The notes beneath the pieces were generated by a model. That model was not told the DNA's origin, did no database searches, and saw only the letters and a list, made by a program, of their open reading frames with translations. From contig CAZOPT010000028.1 of NCBI GenBank assembly GCA_964582055.1, positions 1 through 9,959 on the forward strand: a stretch of DNA of 9,959 nucleotides, written 5' to 3'. A program made the translations under genes and the position numbers. This document shows, piece by piece, positions 1-6,471 of the stretch (positions are counted from its first letter, which is position 1; each line of letters opens with the position of its first letter). Origin of the DNA: JBKSMP01 sp964582055. Its GTDB lineage: Bacteria > Verrucomicrobiota > Verrucomicrobiia > Opitutales > UBA9783.

Positions 1-13
1 ATTTAACCCCATT

Positions 14-41
14 TTATCATTTACTTTTCTTTAAATACAAT
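14..41 (+). promoter_or_regulatory. Possible promoter for the zinc-ribbon/kdsB pair
   Basis: A TACAAT hexamer at 36-41 differs from the sigma70 -10 consensus at one position. TTATCA at 14-19 matches the -35 consensus at four of six positions, with a 16-bp spacer. Transcription would start near 48, leaving a leader of only about 7 nt before the GTG at 56, where no Shine-Dalgarno is visible. The region is very AT-rich, so chance matches are likely, and the real promoter may lie outside the window. Confidence 0.3.
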
Positions 42-55
42 TTACATCATTAAAT

Positions 56-784
56 GTGCAGTTATATTTAAAGCAATTGATAGCCTTACAAGAGAAGGAA
101 TTTGTTTTATTAGGGTTAGAAAAGAAACAGAAATGTTGTCAACAGGATTTGCTTACTTTACAAAATTCTATAGAAGATTTAAGCAATGAACTTAAATCTT
201 TTAAGCAAAAACTACAGCACGAAGAACAAAATTATAAAAATGGTGAATTGCAGTTAATTGCTGATGAAGAAAGTTTAGTACGACAAAAAACCCAACTAAT
301 GAGTATCAAAAAAACGAATGATTTTGCAGCTATGGAAATTGCGAATACATCGTTAGAGAATCGTATTTCAGATCAACAAGATGCTTTAATTGCGCAATTA
401 GAATTGCTTGAAAAATTACGAGAACAATATACCCTAAAAACACAATTTGTTAATCAGAAAATAGAAGATTTAAAAAGCCAGCAACAGCAAATTCAGGAAC
501 AAAGCCAAAAACTTTCCAAAGCTATTCAACAACAAAGAGAAACAATAAAAACATTTTCCAATACGCTTCAGGGAAAATTTTATGAGGCTTATTGCACTTT
601 AAAAAAATCTGGCAAAACCTACCCTTGGGTTGTTGCTGTAAGCGAAAGTGGTAAATGCTCTGGTTGTTATTTATCGCTTTCTACAGAAGCATTTTCAAAT
701 TTAAAAGAAAAACAAGAGCCACAGTTTTGCGAACAATGTGGACGTATTCTTTACCTAAAAGAGGAAACAGATGCACACGTGTAG
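56..784 (+). CDS. Coiled-coil C4-type zinc-ribbon protein (zf-RING_7 / CdsZ-like)
   Basis: This 242-residue protein has a long, Gln/Glu/Lys-rich N-terminal part (about 1-180) with heptad-like helical character, predicted to be an antiparallel coiled coil. A C-terminal zinc ribbon follows, with Cys pairs CxxC at 201/204 and CxxC at 225/228. The segment KTNDFAAMEIA (86-96) matches the conserved turn of this family, usually of the form KTN-x-EY. Length and layout match the zf-RING_7 family, which includes chlamydial CdsZ and Helicobacter HP0958/FlgZ. The role is unknown in most bacteria, with proposed roles in nucleic-acid binding or as a chaperone. The GTG start at 56 is chosen because an in-frame stop lies at 32-34 and no better start exists; the ATG at 54 is in another frame and stops after five codons. 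The gene overlaps kdsB by 14 bp, so the two are probably co-translated. Family assignment is firm; function is not. Confidence 0.85.
   Translation: MQLYLKQLIALQEKEFVLLGLEKKQKCCQQDLLTLQNSIEDLSNELKSFKQKLQHEEQNYKNGELQLIADEESLVRQKTQLMSIKKTNDFAAMEIANTSLENRISDQQDALIAQLELLEKLREQYTLKTQFVNQKIEDLKSQQQQIQEQSQKLSKAIQQQRETIKTFSNTLQGKFYEAYCTLKKSGKTYPWVVAVSESGKCSGCYLSLSTEAFSNLKEKQEPQFCEQCGRILYLKEETDAHV
758..764 (+). promoter_or_regulatory. Strong Shine-Dalgarno of kdsB
   Basis: AAAGAGG lies inside the 3' end of the zinc-ribbon gene, 6 nt before the ATG at 771. It is the clearest ribosome binding site in the window and fixes the kdsB start within the 14-bp gene overlap. Confidence 0.75.
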
Positions 785-1514
785 TATTGTTATTCCAGCG
801 CGTATAGCCTCAACGCGTTTACCCGGCAAGATGTTAAAATCTTTAGGTGGAAAACCTGTTGTTCAACATGTCATTGAACGTACTCAAAAAGTTTGTAATT
901 GTCAGTCAGTTTATGTTGTAACCGATAGCAACGAAATTGTACAATTAGCAAGATCTCTAGGAGTTACTGGTCTTCTCACATCTCCAGAATGTCGATCAGG
1001 CACAGAACGCATTGTTTCTGCATTAAATGAGATTTCTGGTGATTGGATTTTTAATGTGCAAGGTGATGAACCCTTTGTAGATATTCACCTAATTGAGGAA
1101 ATGATTGATCTTACTCGCAATATTCAAGCAGATATTTTAACACCCGTTTATCGTCTAAAATCAATCAAAGAAGTTTTTAATCCAAATGTTGTAAAAGTTG
1201 TTCGTAACACTAAGGATTTTGCCCTTTATTTCTCGAGAAATCCTATTCCATTCGTTCGTGATATCCCCAAAGAAGAATGGCTTCAACACACTACTTTTTG
1301 GGGACATTTAGGTATTTATGGATACCAAAGAACGGTATTGAAAAATTATTCCAAGCTTTCAGTCAATCCTCTTGAACAAGCCGAGTCCTTGGAACAATTA
1401 CGTTTCTTAAGCAACAACTTCCGTATTTTAACTTGCGAAACTCAAAACCGTTCAGTCGCTATCGACACTGAAGAAGATTTAGCTCTTGCAGAAAAGATTT
1501 TAAGTGGATTGTAA
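771..1514 (+). CDS. kdsB: 3-deoxy-manno-octulosonate cytidylyltransferase (CMP-Kdo synthetase)
   Basis: The cytoplasmic enzyme converts CTP and Kdo to CMP-Kdo and pyrophosphate, activating Kdo for transfer to lipid A. At 247 residues it is essentially the length of E. coli KdsB. Family signatures run in order: PARIASTRLPGK at 9-20 (nucleotide-binding loop), SGTER at 76-80, VQGDEP at 96-101 with metal-binding Asp99, SRNPIPF at 155-161, LEQAESLEQLR at 201-211, and IDTEEDL at 231-237 with the second metal-ligand Asp232. All expected catalytic regions are present. The ATG at 771 is supported by a strong Shine-Dalgarno. The gene overlaps the upstream zinc-ribbon gene and ends at a TAA at 1512-1514, facing ftsQ. 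KdsC, the enzyme one step earlier, is on the opposite strand of this window. Confidence 0.95.
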   Translation: MHTCSIVIPARIASTRLPGKMLKSLGGKPVVQHVIERTQKVCNCQSVYVVTDSNEIVQLARSLGVTGLLTSPECRSGTERIVSALNEISGDWIFNVQGDEPFVDIHLIEEMIDLTRNIQADILTPVYRLKSIKEVFNPNVVKVVRNTKDFALYFSRNPIPFVRDIPKEEWLQHTTFWGHLGIYGYQRTVLKNYSKLSVNPLEQAESLEQLRFLSNNFRILTCETQNRSVAIDTEEDLALAEKILSGL

Positions 1515-1616
1515 AAAATACACTATTTTATAGCAATCGTTTGTATCTTATTCCAAAGCAATAGAAAAATTTTAATTTATAATAATTAAGTGTCATCAAC
1601 TTCATCCTTTAAAAAT
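1515..1616. other. Convergent intergenic gap between kdsB and ftsQ
   Basis: This 102-bp, strongly AT-rich gap separates the two converging transcription units. No GC-rich hairpin with a T-tract is visible on either strand. The best inverted repeat is TTAATT/AATTAA (1572-1577 and 1584-1589) around a 6-nt loop, which is purely A/T and weak. Termination here is either Rho-dependent or relies on an element I cannot recognise, so transcripts may overlap. Confidence 0.5.
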
Positions 1617-2435
1617 TCAAAAGGTTAAAGTAGGATGTGATAATGACAAATCAATTTTTTTCAAAGAAGTTTTTTGTTGCTGGGATAAATTTTTAAAAAT
1701 TAATTTCCACTTTCGGAACGCTTCTGAAGCTTTCATAACAGGCATTGTAGCAATTAATCCGCTTTTTAAATGCAGTTCCAAAATCCACCATTTCTCTTCT
1801 AAAGATGGATCAAAATGTTTTAACGAAAGGGATGACATACGATCATAAACATCGGGAGCTTCCATTTGTAATTGTTTTATAAACTGGGCAATTGCCTCAA
1901 ATTGAACAATTTTTTGCTGCTCCAATAGACCTTTATGTAAACCAGAAACAGTGGGCAAAACTGCCAAAAGACTTCTTGTATAGCCTATTGGAGAAAATAG
2001 TTTACCATCCAATGTTATCAGTAATAATTTTCGTTTACCCTTTTGTGATAACAAAATCTTTGCACATGCTTTTTTTTCCTGAATACGCACATTAATAGAA
2101 GAAGGAAATTCTCGTATAAGTTCTACTGCTTCAACTTGGGAATATCGAAGTATCTCCTGCTGTAGCCTGACCAAATCCACCTTCATAAGCTGTTCCCTCC
2201 AGGGTAAAGGAATGGTGCTACGAAACCAAGTTTCAGTTAGCATACCATCAGAAGAAAATTTGACATGTTCCAAATGTTGTACTGAAGCATCTATATTTTT
2301 AAGGAAATACCATCCTAAACCTACACTTGCTATTGCTATGAAGCAAAAAAAAACGTAGCGCAACAACTTCCATTTAAAACGTTGTTTGTTAAACTGAGGA
2401 TCTTGCGGTAAATGCTGCCAAGAGTTTGTTGCCAT
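1617..2435 (-). CDS. ftsQ: Cell division protein FtsQ (POTRA domain, bitopic)
   Basis: This 272-residue protein has the FtsQ/DivIB architecture. A short basic cytoplasmic tail (1-24) is followed by one transmembrane helix (about 25-45). A POTRA domain spans about 52-125 and shows the family pattern VDL...L...VEAVELIREFPSSINVRIQEK, and a beta domain follows with TLDGKLF at 141-147. In the family it sits in the inner membrane and, with FtsL/FtsB, links early and late divisome proteins and controls septal FtsWI. Sequence conservation is low, as usual for FtsQ. The position directly after murC-murB-ddl, the classical dcw order, supports the call. The ATG at 2433-2435 lies 2 nt after the ddl stop and has no visible Shine-Dalgarno, so translation probably depends on coupling to ddl. 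A T9 run in the transmembrane codons (2345-2353) is a possible slippage site. It is the last gene of the run; ftsA and ftsZ do not follow. Confidence 0.82.
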   Translation of the reverse strand: MATNSWQHLPQDPQFNKQRFKWKLLRYVFFCFIAIASVGLGWYFLKNIDASVQHLEHVKFSSDGMLTETWFRSTIPLPWREQLMKVDLVRLQQEILRYSQVEAVELIREFPSSINVRIQEKKACAKILLSQKGKRKLLLITLDGKLFSPIGYTRSLLAVLPTVSGLHKGLLEQQKIVQFEAIAQFIKQLQMEAPDVYDRMSSLSLKHFDPSLEEKWWILELHLKSGLIATMPVMKASEAFRKWKLIFKNLSQQQKTSLKKIDLSLSHPTLTF

Positions 2436-2437
2436 TT

Positions 2438-3352
2438 TTAAAAACGTTGACGTGCACCTTCTACAAGCCGAACCAATAAACTTTCAAAATCAATTCCCAT
2501 ACAAGCTGCACTTTTGGGTAATAAACTATATTCTGTCATACCTGGAATGGTATTCATCTCCAAAAACCAAGCACTTTGATCATTTTCAACAATAAAATCT
2601 ACACGACCAAAATCTAAACAACCTGCATAATGATAAAAATCTTTAGCCAATAGTTGCAATTGCTTTAAAAGTTCAGGGCTAATGGGAGCTGGATAAAAGT
2701 ACTCACAAGCACCAGGTGTATATTTATTTTTGAAATCATAAAAGCCTTGCTTTGGGCGAATTTCTACAACACCTAAAGGTTCTCCTTGAAGAATTCCTAC
2801 CGTTAATTCGCGGCCTTTTACATAACGCTCAATCATCCAATCGCCTTCATGGATTTGCGTCCAAATGGAATGTAACTCTTCAAAATCCTTACACATGTGA
2901 ACCCCAATACTACTACCTTTATTCGTAGGTTTGAGAACCAGAGCTGATTTTCCTAATTGTTCGTAAATAAAAGCTTCATCCAACGAATCTCCAGCTTGAA
3001 TTAAAACAGCAGGAAGTACGGGTATTCCATGTTTTTGCGCTAATTGCTTACTGCGCCATTTATCGATACAAAGTGCACTTGCTCGCGAATTACTTCCAAT
3101 ATAAGCAAAATTTTCTGCTTCTAAAAGTTCCTGTAACCGTCCATCTTCACCAAAATCACCATGTATTAATGGGAAAACCAAATCCTGTTTTGGATCCAAT
3201 TCTTCCGGCAAAATATTAACATCCAAATGAATACAATGCACCCAATAAGATTTCTCTAGAGTTTTTAAAACAGGTTCTGCCGATTTTAATGAAATTGCAC
3301 GTTCTCCACTTTCACCACCACACAAAATAACAATCCGTTTTAATTCTCTCAT
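2438..3352 (-). CDS. ddl: D-alanine--D-alanine ligase
   Basis: This cytoplasmic ATP-grasp enzyme joins two D-Ala to form the dipeptide that MurF adds to the murein precursor. From the ATG at 3352 it is 304 residues, close to E. coli DdlB (306). Motifs in that numbering are GGESGERAIS at 12-21 (Glu17 matching the conserved N-terminal Glu), HGDFGEDG at 64-71, KPTNKGSSIGV at 141-151, FKNKY ending at Tyr221, DFGRVDF with Asp252, and EMNTIPGMTEYSLLPK from 265 with metal ligands Glu265 and Asn267. The FKNKY tyrosine is the D-Ala-D-Ala type residue, as opposed to the His of D-Ala-D-Lac ligases, so a normal D-Ala terminus is expected. The start is chosen because ATG at 3352 overlaps the murCB stop as ATGA and has GGAG 8 nt upstream. 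An in-frame TTG at 3367 would add five residues but is much less likely. Confidence 0.95.
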   Translation of the reverse strand: MRELKRIVILCGGESGERAISLKSAEPVLKTLEKSYWVHCIHLDVNILPEELDPKQDLVFPLIHGDFGEDGRLQELLEAENFAYIGSNSRASALCIDKWRSKQLAQKHGIPVLPAVLIQAGDSLDEAFIYEQLGKSALVLKPTNKGSSIGVHMCKDFEELHSIWTQIHEGDWMIERYVKGRELTVGILQGEPLGVVEIRPKQGFYDFKNKYTPGACEYFYPAPISPELLKQLQLLAKDFYHYAGCLDFGRVDFIVENDQSAWFLEMNTIPGMTEYSLLPKSAACMGIDFESLLVRLVEGARQRF

Positions 3353-5448
3353 AATACCTGCTCCCAAGTTGTACCTAAAATTTTTACTTCTGGTTCTAAA
3401 TTAATAGATTCCTGAGTCCACACCATTTTCCTCAAAACTTTCGCCAAACTGATAACATCCTTGTAAGTACCACCACCTTTATTTATAAAGAAATTGGCAT
3501 GTTCTGGCGATATAAAAATGTTACCTTTTTGCATATTTTTACAACCTAATTGATCCAACAACTGTCCTGCAGATTTTCCTTCAGGATTTTTGAAAAAACA
3601 CCCTAGACTCCTCCCAGAAGGCTGTGAGCATCTTCTTTTTTCATGTAATTCCTGCCTTAAGGCTTTTATGCTTTCTGTAGAACTTAAATTTCCTTTTAAG
3701 GTCGCTGAAAAAATAATTACCGATTGAAGCTGTTGACATTTTCGATAACTATAATCTAATTCATCGCGTTTCAAGTGGACAATTTTCCCGTGCTTATTCA
3801 GAACAGTTATCGATACAACCATATCTAAAATGCCTTTGTTATTTGTTCCAGCATTCATAGCTAAGGCCCCCCCCAAGGTTCCTGGAATTCCATCTAAAAA
3901 TTCAAATCCTCCAACCGCCTGGGCTTCTAGCTTGTCTAGTAAACTTTCTAGAGGTATTCCTGCTCCAACCGTCCATGTATCCGGTGTAATCACTTTACAT
4001 GTTTTCCAGCAAGCATCCGACAATTTAATCACTAAACCATCATAACGTTGTTCAGGAATAAGCACATTCGATCCTAAACCTAGAACGGTCCATTCCAGAC
4101 CAACGCAATCACAAATTTTTACAAGATTTGTCAAGCCATTTAGGGAACGTGGGGTACAAGCAAAAAGTGCTGTTCCTCCGATACCCAAAAAGGATTCATG
4201 CTTTAAGGGAACATAAGTATCGATATATTCGCCAGACTGTTCTAAGCGTGATTTTACCAGCTCTACCCATTGTTTCACCCACCGATGTGCAAATGAATCT
4301 ATGGTTCCAGCACCAACAAAAGCGAGTAAACGATCCTCTCCTCCTTCAATAAAATCTTCTGACATGAGTTGTTCTAAAGGATGTGCTTGTGGTAAATAAC
4401 TTAGCAAATCATTGCACTGTTTTATAGAAACCTCTTCAAAAGCCTTATAAACCGATCCGATATAAAGTCGTTGAAATTTTTTCAAAATCCTTAAAAATTC
4501 ATCATAAAAACAATGCAACCGCGAGGCACGATGGGGTTCAAAAGCTAAAGTAAGTTCTTTCTTAAATGCTTGTTCCAAATGCGATGATAAAGCTTTTAAT
4601 TCATCTGGATGGTGTGCATAATCGTTCAATACAAGTAAGCGTTGAGTTTTTAAAAGCACTTCTTGACGCCGCTTCAATCCTGGGAAAGAGCGTATTGCTT
4701 CCGAATCAATAGCTATTCCAGTTAAACGTTTAAAAGCCTGAGCAGCAATAGTACTATTCTTAATTTCCAATGAAGCGCTGTTACTTGTCTCCCAAACATC
4801 ATTTTGGGACACATTGATATTAAAAGGTTCCAATGATAAAACCCAATCACATGTTCGTTGTGCCAAACGTGCAAACGCATTCCTATAATCGATCTGGGAT
4901 TTATAATACGTGGGATGATCCCAATTTGCATCCAAAATAATAGACACATGAGGTGAAAATAATTCCATCGTACCATCGCTTTCATCCAATTCTAATACCA
5001 TCCATTCAGCTTTAGGATCGAACTGTGCGCTTGGGTAACAATCCTGTTGAAAATCAGCACCTAACAAGTAATTTACAGGGATTTCGCAAGTTTTAAAAAA
5101 ATGAACTAAATAAGCTGTTACAGTAGACTTGCCATGACTACCACAAATCACACAAAGCTTTTGTTTTGCCGCTAATTTTTCAACAAATTCGCCACGTTTA
5201 AAACAAGGCATTAGACCTTTTGCAGCTTTATAAATAGGATGTTTTCCTGAAATAGCTGATGAATAAATTAAACAAGAACAATCAGATGGTATCGTTTTTG
5301 TCCATTTGATCCAATAAAGTTTATGTTTACGTTCTTCACTCGCATAATCATCCCACCCAAAAACTTGCCACCCTTGCTCACTCAAAAATAAACCTAAAGG
5401 GGCCATTCCCATACCTCCAGCACCTAATAAATATATTTTTTTAGCCAT
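3349..5448 (-). CDS. murC-murB: Bifunctional MurC-MurB fusion: UDP-MurNAc--L-Ala ligase / UDP-MurNAc dehydrogenase
   Basis: The 699-residue protein joins two complete cytoplasmic murein enzymes. Residues 1-400 are MurC: LLGAGGMGM at 7-15, Walker A GSHGKST at 103-109, ELDESDGT at 153-160, DHPTYY at 177-182, GLKRRQE at 257-263, DYAHHP at 276-281, EPHRASR at 304-310 and GAGTID at 379-384. Residues 408-699 are MurB, an FAD enzyme: FLGIGGTALF at 420-429, LGLGSNVLIPE at 456-466, GGFEFLDGIPGTLGGA at 513-528, MNAG at 531-534, YSYRKC at 566-571, GCFFKNP at 616-622, HANFFIN at 650-656 and LEPEV at 684-688. MurB makes UDP-MurNAc and MurC then adds L-Ala, so the halves are consecutive steps in reversed order. 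The MurC half is short for the family (typically about 460-490) and lacks one usually invariant Asn. The MurB catalytic Ser is Cys617. The ATG directly abuts the tsaD stop; only a weak AGAAG lies upstream. Confidence 0.93.
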   Translation of the reverse strand: MAKKIYLLGAGGMGMAPLGLFLSEQGWQVFGWDDYASEERKHKLYWIKWTKTIPSDCSCLIYSSAISGKHPIYKAAKGLMPCFKRGEFVEKLAAKQKLCVICGSHGKSTVTAYLVHFFKTCEIPVNYLLGADFQQDCYPSAQFDPKAEWMVLELDESDGTMELFSPHVSIILDANWDHPTYYKSQIDYRNAFARLAQRTCDWVLSLEPFNINVSQNDVWETSNSASLEIKNSTIAAQAFKRLTGIAIDSEAIRSFPGLKRRQEVLLKTQRLLVLNDYAHHPDELKALSSHLEQAFKKELTLAFEPHRASRLHCFYDEFLRILKKFQRLYIGSVYKAFEEVSIKQCNDLLSYLPQAHPLEQLMSEDFIEGGEDRLLAFVGAGTIDSFAHRWVKQWVELVKSRLEQSGEYIDTYVPLKHESFLGIGGTALFACTPRSLNGLTNLVKICDCVGLEWTVLGLGSNVLIPEQRYDGLVIKLSDACWKTCKVITPDTWTVGAGIPLESLLDKLEAQAVGGFEFLDGIPGTLGGALAMNAGTNNKGILDMVVSITVLNKHGKIVHLKRDELDYSYRKCQQLQSVIIFSATLKGNLSSTESIKALRQELHEKRRCSQPSGRSLGCFFKNPEGKSAGQLLDQLGCKNMQKGNIFISPEHANFFINKGGGTYKDVISLAKVLRKMVWTQESINLEPEVKILGTTWEQVL
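3353..3365 (-). promoter_or_regulatory. Shine-Dalgarno that fixes the ddl start
   Basis: On the minus strand GGGAG (3361-3365) followed by AGG lies inside the last murCB codons. GGAG sits 8 nt before the ATG at 3350-3352, whose last bases overlap the murCB TGA. This favours ATG 3352 over the in-frame TTG at 3367, which would itself overlap the Shine-Dalgarno region. Confidence 0.7.
3867..3874 (-). repeat. G8 homopolymer inside the murB part of the fusion
   Basis: Eight consecutive C on the plus strand (G8 on the coding strand) encode part of TLGGA at residues 524-528, a conserved FAD-binding loop. The tract stands out in an AT-rich window. Loss of one G would give a stop (TAG) almost at once. 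Gain of one G would give a stop about a dozen codons later. Either way MurC would be left intact and MurB lost. Confidence 0.8.
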
Positions 5449-6471
5449 TTATTTAAATTCTTCTAAAGTTCGATTGGGGTTTAACTTTATAGGTGCTTGG
5501 AAAAAAGAACCTACAAAAGCGATCATGGCTGCATTATCACCACAATAACGCTTAGATGGCACAAAAAAAGGTATTTGATGTTTATTGGCTATTTTTTCTA
5601 AATGGGATCGAAGGCATTCATTATTGGCTACACCACCCGAAAGCCCTAAGCTTTTAAAGGTGTGTTGCTTACAAGCCTGTTCTACTTTTTTGCTCAATGC
5701 ATCTACAATAGCTTGCTGATAGGATGCACAAATAGACGCTTTATGGACTTCTATAGTTTCCTTGGATTGTTTTTCTAAATAATAACGTAAGCTCGTCTTT
5801 AAACCTGAAAAACTAAATTTCCATTCTGTTTTTTGCGGAAATGCGCGCGGGAAATAAATAAATTGCTGATCGCCACCTTTGGCATATTTTTCAATAAAAG
5901 GTCCACCCGGATAAGAAAATCCCAACAACTTTGCTCCTTTATCTAAAGCCTCTCCAGCAGCATCATCGAGCGTTTGTGCCAGTGTTTTAAACTGATAACT
6001 TCCGTTGATAGTTTCAATCGAAAACAAAAGCGTATTACCACCCGAAACGAGCAAACCTAAGTGCGGACATATATTTTCTAACGAAAACCGTTTATCCGTT
6101 TGATACACCTCTAAAAATGGTGAAAAGGCATGCCCTTGCAAATGGTTAACGCCAAATACGGGAATATTGAGTAAGAGTTGAATAGCTTGAGCATAAGCCA
6201 CACCCATACCTAGGCAACCAATAAGTCCTGGCCCATGTGTTACTACAATGCGATCGATTTCTGAAAATCCAAAACCTTTATTAAATTTCTCTAAAAGCAC
6301 CTGAAAACCCTTTAAATGCTCCCGTATAGCGATTCCAGGCACCACTCCTCCAAAAGGCTCATGTAAGTCTATTTGTGTCAAAACTTGCTCATACAAAATC
6401 TGGCGACATTCGGAATCCCAAACCGCCAAAGCCGTTTCATCACAAGAACTTTCTAAGCCTAAATACCGCAT
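5449..6471 (-). CDS. tsaD: tRNA N6-threonylcarbamoyladenosine (t6A) transferase TsaD
   Basis: In the family TsaD works with TsaB and TsaE to transfer threonylcarbamoyl from threonylcarbamoyl-AMP to A37 of ANN-decoding tRNAs; those partners are not in this window. The 340-residue length is typical. Motifs are GLESSCDET at 5-13, THGPGLIGCL at 78-87, metal-binding HLQGH with His110 and His114, SGGNT at 143-147, LDDAAGEALDK at 168-178, YPGGP at 187-191, FSFSGLKTSL at 219-228, SGGVANN at 278-284 and CGDNAAMIA at 310-318 with the third metal ligand Asp312. Two normally conserved stretches differ from E. coli: PELASRDH is PGIAIREH, and SGGHT is SGGNT. The ATG at 6471 overlaps kdsC by 13 bp and has AGAAG about 10 nt upstream. 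The TAA is followed directly by the murCB ATG. Finding it inside a murein/LPS run is unusual but fits an essential-gene operon. Confidence 0.95.
   Translation of the reverse strand: MRYLGLESSCDETALAVWDSECRQILYEQVLTQIDLHEPFGGVVPGIAIREHLKGFQVLLEKFNKGFGFSEIDRIVVTHGPGLIGCLGMGVAYAQAIQLLLNIPVFGVNHLQGHAFSPFLEVYQTDKRFSLENICPHLGLLVSGGNTLLFSIETINGSYQFKTLAQTLDDAAGEALDKGAKLLGFSYPGGPFIEKYAKGGDQQFIYFPRAFPQKTEWKFSFSGLKTSLRYYLEKQSKETIEVHKASICASYQQAIVDALSKKVEQACKQHTFKSLGLSGGVANNECLRSHLEKIANKHQIPFFVPSKRYCGDNAAMIAFVGSFFQAPIKLNPNRTLEEFK

Noticed and set aside
1572..1589. TTAATT/AATTAA inverted repeat between the convergent genes as a terminator
   Set aside because: The stem is six A/T pairs only, with no GC content and no following T-tract, too weak to call.
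1892..2095. Open frame of 67 codons on the plus strand antisense to ftsQ
   Set aside because: It lies wholly within ftsQ, has no Shine-Dalgarno or recognisable domain, and is explained as a shadow of the real gene.
3353..3367. TTG at 3367 as the ddl start
   Set aside because: ATG 3352 has GGAG at 8 nt and the ATGA stop-start overlap, and it gives the family length.
3830..4352. Two short plus-strand open frames antisense to the murCB fusion
   Set aside because: Both are complementary to conserved MurB/MurC coding sequence and show no family features of their own.
4722..4985. Open frame of 87 codons on the minus strand in a second frame of murC
   Set aside because: It overlaps the conserved MurC frame completely, and its Trp/Met/Ile-rich composition is typical of an out-of-frame reading.
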